A stretch of DNA of 27,248 bases from Lachnospiraceae bacterium UBA7027. GTDB lineage: Bacteria > Bacillota > Clostridia > Lachnospirales > Lachnospiraceae. The stretch spans positions 2,288 to 29,535 of the forward strand of contig DLBG01000099.1 in assembly GCA_002494135.1 (NCBI GenBank), given 5' to 3'. Below are positions 1 through 6,961 of this stretch, piece after piece (within the stretch, counting starts at the first letter, position 1; every line of letters starts with the position of its first letter). The translations under genes were made by a program, and so were the position numbers. The notes beneath the pieces were generated by a model. The model was given only the letters and a program-made list of their open reading frames with translations, did no database searches and was not told where the DNA came from.

Positions 1-1
1 C

Positions 2-1441
2 CAGCCGATTACACCTTCCGGACAAATTACGCCGTCTCAGCAGATTACGCCTTCCCAGCAAATCACTCCGTCTCAGCAGATTCCCGCTTCGGGTATCGGT
101 GCAACGACAGGTATCGGTGCAACGACAGGCGTAGGTGCAACAACAGGTGTAGGTGCAACAACAGGTGTAGGCGCAACGACCGGTGTGGGCACAACGACCG
201 GCGTGGGATACACGGCCGCTGCCGGAACACAGCCTGCAAAGAAGAAAGCAAAATGGTGGATTCCCGTCCTGATTGCAGGCGGAGCTTTACTCGTTGTAAT
301 ACCTTTGCTGATTCTTATCATTGTTGCAGTTATTGCTACCGTAAATACCAGGAAGCCGAAAGTTCCGGTAAATACGGAACCGACCCCGGTTCTTACTTCC
401 GAACCGCCCAGCAATCCGACGAATCCGTTCCCCGGTATCAATCCGACTTCCGAACCCGTCAGCGAACCGGTTTCCGACATGCCGCTCGGCGAAAGCCTCG
501 CTCCGGTTAAGGATGCGGATGAACTTCTTTATTCCACTCCGGTCGGAAACGAAGTGACCAATGCATATCAGTGGAATCTGTTTGCACAGAACGGAATTTA
601 TGCTTATTCCAACGTTGAAGGTAAACAGAAGCTCTGGAAAAGCCAGACCAATATCGGTGATGTATATTACGGTGTCATCGATGGAAGATGCAAATTTATA
701 GACGGAAGCAACGGTAGTAGCGATTTTATTCCCGAACTGAATGATTTTACCGGTGTTTACTGCCTGTATGTATCTTCTCTTTATTACTGGGTGGAAGACG
801 GCAACAAGACCGTATGGTGCATCGATCGCAGTACCGGTGAAAAGAAGGGAAGCAGAAGCTTTACGAAATCGTTCCAGTACACCTTTACCGACGGACTGTT
901 TTTCTATATCGGGGAAACCACCGACGGACGTCAGGCAATCTATTACGTTCCCGCGGGAGATCTTAACGCAGAACCCAGAATGCTGGATATCTTAAACGGT
1001 CATGACTGTACGATTTTTGCGGATTACGCACATCTTTACTGCTTCGGCATGATGGGCGACAATTCCTGGGCTGCCGGATACTATGACATTTACGATGATT
1101 ATACTCCTCATGATATCAGTCTTGAGTACAATTCATCCTCCGTATTTTACTGTTCTTATATTTGCTACAGTTCCTACATTTATGCGACCGTCATGAAATC
1201 CGAGACCGAATTTGAAATCGTTCAGATCAGCATATACAGCGGAACCCAGAAAACGGTTGCGACACTGAATAAAATGCAGGCGCTTTTCTTTACCGCAAAG
1301 AGCGGTTTCAATCAGAATACACACCAGTATAACAACCTGTTCTACGTGACCGATTACGACGGTGACGGAGACAACGATCTCGTCGGCTACGATATCGTAT
1401 CCGGTGAGACCTGGCTGGAATGTCAGGATATCTTTTATTAA
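2..1441 (+). CDS. Membrane protein with Thr-rich repeats and extracellular beta-rich domain (5' partial)
   Basis: The reading frame is open from the left edge, so the true start is outside the window; an internal GTG at 185 is only the first start-like codon inside it. Counting the first visible codon as residue 1, the order is a Gln/Pro/Ser-rich stretch of QITPSQ units (1-30), six G(I/V)GATT-type hexapeptides (31-66), a basic KKKAK patch, one membrane helix (about 84-113), a Ser/Pro/Glu linker and a C-terminal domain of about 330 residues. That domain is rich in aromatic beta strands, like DUF5050-type propellers, and has an Asp-rich DYDGDGDND loop near residue 451 that resembles calcium-binding loops. 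By the positive-inside rule the repeats are cytoplasmic and the C-terminal domain is outside. The missing N-terminus could be a Ser/Thr kinase, a zinc ribbon or an FHA domain; this cannot be decided here. It is the first visible gene of the FHA/PP2C operon and is followed by 49 bp before the next start. Confidence 0.8.
   Translation, partial: QPITPSGQITPSQQITPSQQITPSQQIPASGIGATTGIGATTGVGATTGVGATTGVGATTGVGTTTGVGYTAAAGTQPAKKKAKWWIPVLIAGGALLVVIPLLILIIVAVIATVNTRKPKVPVNTEPTPVLTSEPPSNPTNPFPGINPTSEPVSEPVSDMPLGESLAPVKDADELLYSTPVGNEVTNAYQWNLFAQNGIYAYSNVEGKQKLWKSQTNIGDVYYGVIDGRCKFIDGSNGSSDFIPELNDFTGVYCLYVSSLYYWVEDGNKTVWCIDRSTGEKKGSRSFTKSFQYTFTDGLFFYIGETTDGRQAIYYVPAGDLNAEPRMLDILNGHDCTIFADYAHLYCFGMMGDNSWAAGYYDIYDDYTPHDISLEYNSSSVFYCSYICYSSYIYATVMKSETEFEIVQISIYSGTQKTVATLNKMQALFFTAKSGFNQNTHQYNNLFYVTDYDGDGDNDLVGYDIVSGETWLECQDIFY
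5..199 (+). repeat. Two adjacent 18-bp in-frame tandem repeat tracts
   Basis: Two families of 18-bp units lie back to back inside the first gene. Positions 5-91 hold about four units encoding QITPSQ with edge variants. Positions 92-199 hold six units encoding G(I/V)GATT or GVGTTT, beginning at 92, 110, 128, 146, 164 and 182. The units are in frame and differ mainly at third codon positions (acg/aca/acc), which indicates selection on the peptide. They sit just before the basic patch and membrane helix, so they probably form a flexible cytoplasmic Thr-rich linker. Confidence 0.9.
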
Positions 1442-1490
1442 TTCGTGCGTTAATGTTATTTAACATAAAAAAAGAAAAGGAGAAGTAGGT

Positions 1491-2111
1491 ATGGCATTAA
1501 CAGAATGTGCAAACGGACATTTATACGATTCCGCGCAGTATGCGTCATGTCCGTATTGTAATGGGGGAGTGAATCGCGTAGAATTTTCCTCTCCGGATTC
1601 CGGAATCGGCAAGACAGTCGGCGCAAGCAGTGTTGTAAACCAATCCTATCCCGGTGAAATCGGTGCAACCGTAGCTCCCGCATCTTATCAGGCAGCAAGC
1701 AAACCTGCTGAAGAAGAGGACATCGGAAAGACCGTAGCCGTAATGAAGAAGGATATGGACTTAGAACCGGTTGTAGGCTGGATTGTTTGTATTGAAGGCT
1801 CCGAAAGAGGTAAAGATTACAAGGTCCTTGCAAAGAACAATACCGTAGGACGCGGCGAAGGAAATGATATCGTAATCAAGAAGGATTCCACCATTTCCAG
1901 ACAGTCCCATGCAAGAATCGCTTATGACGTAAAGCACAATACGTTCCATTTAATTCCCGGTGAAGGAACCAACGGACTTTACTTAAATGACAATCCGGTT
2001 TATGTTCCCACACCGATGAATGCATTTGATTTAATCGAAATGGGTGAGAGCAAATTCTTATTCATTCCTTTCTGCGGAGAAAAATTCACCTGGCAGAACG
2101 GTTTACAGTAA
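1491..2111 (+). CDS. Zinc-ribbon FHA-domain protein
   Basis: This 206-residue soluble protein has an N-terminal zinc ribbon (C6, H10, C20, C23), a linker, and a C-terminal FHA domain from about residue 96 to the end. The FHA phosphothreonine-binding positions are present: VGRGEGND (119-126), SRQSH (136-140) and a downstream TNGLYLN. The linker carries three related Thr motifs, IGKTV at T42, IGATV at T60 and IGKTV at T81, which look like kinase acceptor sites. FHA domains bind phosphothreonine peptides, so it is probably a cytoplasmic adaptor in Ser/Thr kinase signalling, and the linker motifs could allow self- or cross-binding. The start is fixed by AAAGGAG at about 1476-1482. The next gene begins 9 bp after the stop and encodes a phosphatase that could reverse the modification. 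Domain calls are firm; the partner assignments are inference. Confidence 0.93.
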   Translation: MALTECANGHLYDSAQYASCPYCNGGVNRVEFSSPDSGIGKTVGASSVVNQSYPGEIGATVAPASYQAASKPAEEEDIGKTVAVMKKDMDLEPVVGWIVCIEGSERGKDYKVLAKNNTVGRGEGNDIVIKKDSTISRQSHARIAYDVKHNTFHLIPGEGTNGLYLNDNPVYVPTPMNAFDLIEMGESKFLFIPFCGEKFTWQNGLQ

Positions 2112-2120
2112 GGAGATACT

Positions 2121-2948
2121 ATGCCGGACAGTACGCAAATAAATGCAGCGAATGGCAAATATCTTGCGCTGACACCGAAACCGACGGAGAGACTTTTAAG
2201 TTACCGGATCGGTAATCTCCAGGGAATCGGTTCGAGAGCAAGGCAGGAAGATTCTTTTACGGTGATGAATTCCATGGATGTTACCGCAATTAAGGAAAAA
2301 GGGTTTTTCTTTTCCGTATGCGACGGCATGGGAGGAATGAAGGACGGCAAACTTGCCTCCGAAACCGCAATTGCATCCCTGCGCCAGTCTTTTGCCGCAA
2401 TGGATCGCAGTCGGGACCTTTCCGCACAGCTTGTGGAAAGTGCATATACCGCATCCGAAAAGGTCGAGGAATTAATCGGCGGAGACGGAGGAAGTACCCT
2501 GATTGCGTGCATCCTTTTTGAAGGAAAATTATACTACGTCAGTGTAGGGGACAGTTTTCTGTTTCTTTACCGGAACAAAGAACTGGTAATGCTCAATGCG
2601 GAGCATACTTTGTTACATGATCGAGAAATCGAAGCCATCGAAGATGGCGACGTAAATCCCCTGCAGTTTGAAGGCCTTCCCGAGGCAACGGCACTTACCG
2701 GTTTCCTTGGGATGATCGGGCTTGACAAAACAGACTCCACGGTAAAACCGATTACCCTTCATAACGGAGATGTTTTGATGGCCTGCTCCGACGGTGTTGG
2801 CGGCGTCTTAAGTGAAGAGGAAATCAAACAATCCCTCGAACTTTCCGACGTTAACCATATGTGTTTCGATTTGGAACAAAAAGTAATCGCGCATCACAGA
2901 CCGCATCAGGATAATTTTACGGCTGTGGTAGTGCAATGTATCAGGTAA
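2121..2948 (+). CDS. PP2C-family Ser/Thr protein phosphatase
   Basis: This 275-residue protein is a single PPM/PP2C domain with the family's metal-binding motifs in order: RQEDS near the N-terminus, VCDGMGG, a GGSTL strand, SVGDS, ACSDGVGG and a C-terminal HQDNFT. The family uses two Mn or Mg ions held by these Asp residues to hydrolyse phosphoserine and phosphothreonine. There is no signal peptide or membrane helix, so it is cytoplasmic. The start follows AAGGAGAT closely. It lies between an FHA adaptor gene and a protease-FHA gene, only 9 and 11 bp away, so its likely substrates are the Thr-rich tails and linkers encoded in the same operon. The first motif has RQED rather than the usual RxxNED, a mild deviation. 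A second PP2C gene lies two genes downstream. Confidence 0.95.
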   Translation: MPDSTQINAANGKYLALTPKPTERLLSYRIGNLQGIGSRARQEDSFTVMNSMDVTAIKEKGFFFSVCDGMGGMKDGKLASETAIASLRQSFAAMDRSRDLSAQLVESAYTASEKVEELIGGDGGSTLIACILFEGKLYYVSVGDSFLFLYRNKELVMLNAEHTLLHDREIEAIEDGDVNPLQFEGLPEATALTGFLGMIGLDKTDSTVKPITLHNGDVLMACSDGVGGVLSEEEIKQSLELSDVNHMCFDLEQKVIAHHRPHQDNFTAVVVQCIR

Positions 2949-2959
2949 AGGAGAAGAGT

Positions 2960-4405
2960 ATGAAGAGAGTTTTGAGAAACAAATCAATCAAAAATCTTGC
3001 CTCCGTTTTACTGGCTCTTGTCATGATTTTCAGTACAGTCAGCATTTTTAACATTCATGCACTGGCTGATTACAAACAGGACGTCAGCAGCGGTGTCGTT
3101 CCGGTTTGCCTTTATTTAACCGGTGCGGGATTCTATGTTACGGACGGCTATGATTTCCAGAAAATGCAGGACCTCGGTGATATCTGCTGGGGTGCAGGTT
3201 CCGGTTTCTTTGTAGGTAACAAAGGTGAGAACCCTCAGTATATCGTAACCAACGCTCACGTAGTTGTTGACTATGTTGAGACCGGTGAAGGTAACGGTGT
3301 TGTCATCTATACCGGATATTATTACAACAATACCTATCCCGTTGTAATCATGGCGGACAGCGCTGAACTTCGTATTTACTATGATTCCAACGATTATGAC
3401 GTAGCTTTCGTAGAAGCTATCGGTGATGTAGAGAAGGTTGACCTTGCCGTATTAAGACTTCGTAACGGCACGGACAAGAGACATTCCCTTCCCATCATGG
3501 TTCCTACCGAAGATATGGTCGGAAATACCGTTTATACCGTAGGTTTCCCCGGAAACGCAGACAACCAGTTTACCGATGGTTCCAAATACGGTATCGGAGA
3601 TGTTACCGTTCATAAGGGATCCATTACCAAGTTTGCAATCAACTCCGGTAAGGGTATTGAAAGAATCGCTATCGACGCTACCGTTCAGCACGGTAACTCC
3701 GGTGGTCCTCTGGTTACCGAAGACGGTTATGTAATCGGTGTTAATACCAACGTATATTCCACCAGCCCTTATCAGAATCAGATTGAAGCTGACTACTACG
3801 CATTAAATGCAAGTGAAGTTGTAAAATTCTTAAATAACAATAACGTTCCTTATTACACCGCTTCTTCAGGCAAGGGTGTTGCCGGTTTACTGGTAGGCGG
3901 CGGAATTGCATTATTCTTAATCCTCGGATTTATCTTCCTTCTGATTACGGTTGCAATTATTATTATCATCGTAGTCGTTGTTAAGAAGAAAAAGAAAAAA
4001 GCAGCAGGAGCTCCCGCAGCAAATGCCGCAGCTGGTACAGCCGCAGCCGGTGCAGGTGCACAGCAGGCAGCCGCAACCCAGAAGCGTGCAATGCTTCGTT
4101 CCCTTGCAGCTCAGCATAACGGAATGACTCTTGCGGTAGGAAACACCCCGATTCTTATCGGCCGTGATCCCGCAAACTGCAAACTCATCTATGTGGAAGG
4201 TACCGTAGGTGTCAGCGGAAGACATTGCTCCGTTGCATACGATGCATCCACCGGTGACTTTATCCTGACTGACCTTCGTTCCACTTACGGAACCTTCTTA
4301 AGCACAGGTCAGAAGTTAAATGCTAACGTTCCTTATCGTGTAAAACCGGGCGAGAGCTTCTATGTTGGCGATAAGCAGAATATGATCCGCCTGGAGTTGG
4401 GGTAA
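2960..4405 (+). CDS. Membrane-anchored trypsin/HtrA-like serine protease with cytoplasmic FHA domain
   Basis: The 481-residue product begins with a signal peptide (hydrophobic core about residues 14-30, likely cleavage after ALA). An upstream in-frame ATG at 2936 overlaps the phosphatase stop and lacks a good ribosome site, while ATG 2960 has GGAGA six bases before it, so 2960 is preferred. The protease domain has an HtrA-like triad: H100 in TNAHVV, D161 in VDLAVL and S247 in GNSGGPL. No PDZ domain is visible. A long hydrophobic helix (about 301-332) and a six-Lys stop-transfer patch follow, then an Ala-rich linker and a C-terminal FHA domain (about 385-481) with IGRDP, SGRHC and STYGTF. The layout puts proteolysis outside and phosphothreonine recognition inside, so intracellular kinase activity could recruit or control a surface protease. 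That control is inference; both domains are clear. Its codons look more biased than its neighbours', suggesting strong expression. Confidence 0.94.
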   Translation: MKRVLRNKSIKNLASVLLALVMIFSTVSIFNIHALADYKQDVSSGVVPVCLYLTGAGFYVTDGYDFQKMQDLGDICWGAGSGFFVGNKGENPQYIVTNAHVVVDYVETGEGNGVVIYTGYYYNNTYPVVIMADSAELRIYYDSNDYDVAFVEAIGDVEKVDLAVLRLRNGTDKRHSLPIMVPTEDMVGNTVYTVGFPGNADNQFTDGSKYGIGDVTVHKGSITKFAINSGKGIERIAIDATVQHGNSGGPLVTEDGYVIGVNTNVYSTSPYQNQIEADYYALNASEVVKFLNNNNVPYYTASSGKGVAGLLVGGGIALFLILGFIFLLITVAIIIIIVVVVKKKKKKAAGAPAANAAAGTAAAGAGAQQAAATQKRAMLRSLAAQHNGMTLAVGNTPILIGRDPANCKLIYVEGTVGVSGRHCSVAYDASTGDFILTDLRSTYGTFLSTGQKLNANVPYRVKPGESFYVGDKQNMIRLELG

Positions 4406-4408
4406 AAC

Positions 4409-5131
4409 ATGATATTTGATTACTACGAGTTTTCAAACAGCGGCGGAAGAGATTATAATGAAGACTCCGTCGGCGCAAAGCTTTGCGCCGGCGGAGGTAT
4501 CTTTCTTGTTGCAGACGGCCTCGGCGGTCTGTCTTCGGGAGAGGTGGCTTCAGGGATGGTAAGAGACTGGCTCATTGACAAATTCGATGATTCCGTTACC
4601 GATATTCCGGCATGGATCAATGAAAATGTCAAAGCGGTTAATGATCGTATTCTTGCGCTCGAACAGCAACAGAATAAGAAAATGAAAAGTACACTGGTTA
4701 TGCTTGCCGTAATGAACAACAATATGGTATTCGCACATTCCGGTGATTCCAGACTTTATTATATTCATAATAACGAGCTGGTATATTATACGGAAGATCA
4801 TTCCGTAGCTTTCAAGAAATTCAAAGCCGGCGAAATCGGAAGAGATCAGATCGGTCAGGATGAGGATCAGTCCTCCCTGCTTCGTTCTATCGGCGGCGAT
4901 GATCATTTCGAACCCACAATTTTTGCTTATCCGGAGCAGATTTCTTCGGGAGATTCCTTTATGCTTTGCTCAGACGGTGCATGGGAGTATTTAAAAGACC
5001 TGGAAGTCCTTGTAGACAGACAGAAGTCATCTACGGCAAAAGAATGGACGCAGAGAATGTTACTCCGTATCATGGACCGTGTAAACGGAAAAAACGATAA
5101 TTTAAGTATCGTAACATTAATTGTGGAATAA
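4409..5131 (+). CDS. Second PP2C-family Ser/Thr protein phosphatase
   Basis: This 240-residue protein is a compact PP2C domain with the full set of motifs: RDYNEDS, VADGLGG, a KSTLVML strand, HSGDSRLYY, LCSDGAWEYL and KNDNLSIV. It has no membrane helix. Its ATG lies three bases after the stop of the protease-FHA gene, so translation is probably coupled, and the ribosome site would lie inside the upstream gene's end. It diverges clearly from the first PP2C of this operon: shorter, canonical NED motif, different flap region. The two are therefore unlikely to be a recent duplication and may have different substrates. A perfect 20-bp palindrome lies inside its 5' coding region. The biochemical role is well supported by family; the substrate is unknown, with the operon's FHA and Thr-motif proteins the obvious candidates. 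Confidence 0.95.
   Translation: MIFDYYEFSNSGGRDYNEDSVGAKLCAGGGIFLVADGLGGLSSGEVASGMVRDWLIDKFDDSVTDIPAWINENVKAVNDRILALEQQQNKKMKSTLVMLAVMNNNMVFAHSGDSRLYYIHNNELVYYTEDHSVAFKKFKAGEIGRDQIGQDEDQSSLLRSIGGDDHFEPTIFAYPEQISSGDSFMLCSDGAWEYLKDLEVLVDRQKSSTAKEWTQRMLLRIMDRVNGKNDNLSIVTLIVE
4471..4490. repeat. Perfect 20-bp palindrome inside the second PP2C gene
   Basis: CGGCGCAAAG is followed immediately by its exact reverse complement CTTTGCGCCG. The site is 62-82 bases after the gene's start and encodes VGAKLCAG. In mRNA it could form a GC-rich hairpin with a small loop. It may be chance or a translational or degradation signal; nothing else in the window pairs with it as far as was seen. Confidence 0.85.
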
Positions 5132-5158
5132 ACAGTTCTCTTTAAGATGGGAGAGTAT

Positions 5159-6871
5159 ATGAAACGAACACTTTGGGCGGTTTTGTTATCGGTATTCCTT
5201 GCCTTTGTCATGGTTTTACCGGTACATGCCTCTTCAGGAAACCAGAATACCGACACGGATACGGAAAAGGATGTGAAAACCCTTTCCACCAAAGGTGTAT
5301 TCTCATACATTCAGGGCGGACATCTGTTTTCTTTTCTGGAAATCGAAGACGGTTTGGATGTAGACAACGTTTTGGTAAATGCTGCCGGAGACAATCTGCA
5401 GTATAAAGACAACGGAAAGCTTGTTAAACTTGCGGACAGCGATGTCACCGTTCATTATCTGTTTGTGATTGATAATTCCGGTTCCATGTCCGGTTATCGG
5501 AACCGTATTTCAGATTATTTATCGGCAATTGCGGAACATTCGGATTTAAAAGTAACTTATACAATTGCTACCTTCGGGGAACGTTTTGACATTGTAAAAG
5601 AGAAGATGACCGATGTCGAAACCGCAAAGGAAGCCTTAAAATCCGTTTCTTTTAACGAAAACTATACCGATCCGTATACGGCAATCAAAAGTGCGGATAC
5701 CTATTTGGACGGGTTTGCAAAATCCGGCAGGGACATTGTTTCCGTCGTACTGATTACAGACGGAGAACCATGCTTAAAAGACCCTTCCAAGGAAGAAAAT
5801 TTTTCCTCCATGACGAAGAAAGTAATCGGTGAGTTTACCGATGTCGTTTATTCAACCTTAAGTCTGGCATCCTGGACGGATGTTGCAAAAAAGACTTTAA
5901 CGGGTGGCAACGGATTTGATCAGGAAATCCGTGCCAATTCCGAAGCAGGGCAGCGCGGCAGTGAAATTGCGGATTATTTCGACAAACTGTATTGTGCCGA
6001 ATTCGCGCTTACGAAAGCTCCGGACAAGGATTTTGATTACAATGTTCAGATTTCCTTTGCAAAGGATACAAACGGAAACGACGTAAATGTGGAGAATGCA
6101 TCTTTTACGGGGATTCATCCCGGCAAAGTCGGTGAAGAGGCACCTGTAGATGAAGCACCCACCACGGAATCTCCGAAGGATGAACAGCCTTCTGCGGAAA
6201 ATCCTTCCGAAAATCCATCGGAAATCGAATCTATGGAAGGTTCTTCGGAACCGACTTCCGAAAACGAAAACGAACAGAAGAAGGGATTCCTTGATTATTT
6301 TGAACAGTATCGACTGTTTGTAATTATCGGAGCGGTTGTTTTACTGCTTCTCTTAATTGCAATCGTGATTCTGATTGTTGTCATTACCACAATCGTAAAG
6401 AAGAAAAAAGCAAAGAAAACCGCAAAGAAGAAAGGCGCCAGAGAACCTTCTCTTTCTGCGGATGCCGTACCGGATACCATCGGTGCAACCGTAGCTGCCG
6501 CCTCTTATGAAGCAGCCGGTCCTGTTGGTTATGAGCCTACCGTGGCTCCCATTTCTCCGACCGGAGAGCCCGGTACCGTATTTTTAAGAATAGAAGTATA
6601 TAACGGTCATTGCGCAAATACATCCGATACCTTCTCCTTAAGCAACGCACTTGTCATCGGAAGCGCACCGCAGTGTGACGTTATCTTCGCAGATCCGGAC
6701 GTATCGCCTGTCAATACGAAAATCCGCCTGATTGACGGTCAGGTTTACATTGAAGACCAGGGCACCGTTAACGGTACTTATCTTGAAGGCATGCGAATCC
6801 CCGGAAGAAACCGTTTAAGAAGCGGAGATATTATTTCCATCGGTTCGGTTGAGTTTGCATTTAAGTTCTAA
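5159..6871 (+). CDS. Secreted vWA-domain membrane protein with degenerate cytoplasmic FHA domain
   Basis: The 570-residue product has a signal peptide ending near HASS. ATG 5159 is chosen over the in-frame ATG at 5147 because GGGAG lies just before it and the signal peptide then begins directly. A von Willebrand A domain (about 95-280) shows an intact metal site: DNSGS (D105, S107, S109), T170 and D201 in ITDGE. An acidic Pro/Ser/Glu linker leads to a membrane helix (about 380-410), a Lys-rich patch, a DTIGATV motif and a C-terminal FHA-like domain. That domain reads IGSAP where IGR is usual and SPVNT where SxxH is usual, while NGTYL is kept, so the key Arg and His for phosphothreonine are missing. 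It likely binds an extracellular ligand or protease substrate and docks inside by a phosphorylated Thr motif rather than by reading one; that is inference. It is the last gene of the operon, 27 bp after the PP2C. Confidence 0.93.
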   Translation: MKRTLWAVLLSVFLAFVMVLPVHASSGNQNTDTDTEKDVKTLSTKGVFSYIQGGHLFSFLEIEDGLDVDNVLVNAAGDNLQYKDNGKLVKLADSDVTVHYLFVIDNSGSMSGYRNRISDYLSAIAEHSDLKVTYTIATFGERFDIVKEKMTDVETAKEALKSVSFNENYTDPYTAIKSADTYLDGFAKSGRDIVSVVLITDGEPCLKDPSKEENFSSMTKKVIGEFTDVVYSTLSLASWTDVAKKTLTGGNGFDQEIRANSEAGQRGSEIADYFDKLYCAEFALTKAPDKDFDYNVQISFAKDTNGNDVNVENASFTGIHPGKVGEEAPVDEAPTTESPKDEQPSAENPSENPSEIESMEGSSEPTSENENEQKKGFLDYFEQYRLFVIIGAVVLLLLLIAIVILIVVITTIVKKKKAKKTAKKKGAREPSLSADAVPDTIGATVAAASYEAAGPVGYEPTVAPISPTGEPGTVFLRIEVYNGHCANTSDTFSLSNALVIGSAPQCDVIFADPDVSPVNTKIRLIDGQVYIEDQGTVNGTYLEGMRIPGRNRLRSGDIISIGSVEFAFKF

Positions 6872-6893
6872 TAGTTTATTCTAAAAAGCATAC

Positions 6894-6925
6894 AAAAGCA
6901 CCTCCGATTATTCGGAGGTGCTTTT
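6894..6925. terminator. Bidirectional rho-independent terminator
   Basis: A perfect 14-bp stem pairs 6894-6907 (AAAAGCACCTCCGA) with 6912-6925 across a TTAT loop. The A-run on one side and T-run on the other make it work from both directions. It lies between the convergent ends of the vWA gene and potD, so it should stop both operons. Confidence 0.93.
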
Positions 6926-6961
6926 CAAATGTTTTGTATTTCATTCAGATTTGATTTCATT

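Noticed and set aside
5..199. Short regular repeats at the left edge suggestive of a CRISPR array
   Set aside because: The units are 18 bp with no spacers, stay in frame, vary at third codon positions and encode a peptide linker.
1442..1490. Small ATGTT..AACAT dyad as a terminator between the first two genes
   Set aside because: The stem is only five AT-rich pairs and has no T-run on the coding strand; read-through is more likely.
2..6871. Type VII (ESX/Yuk) secretion locus
   Set aside because: FHA domains and a surface protease occur there, but no WXG100 protein, FtsK/EccC ATPase or EccB/D-type protein is visible.
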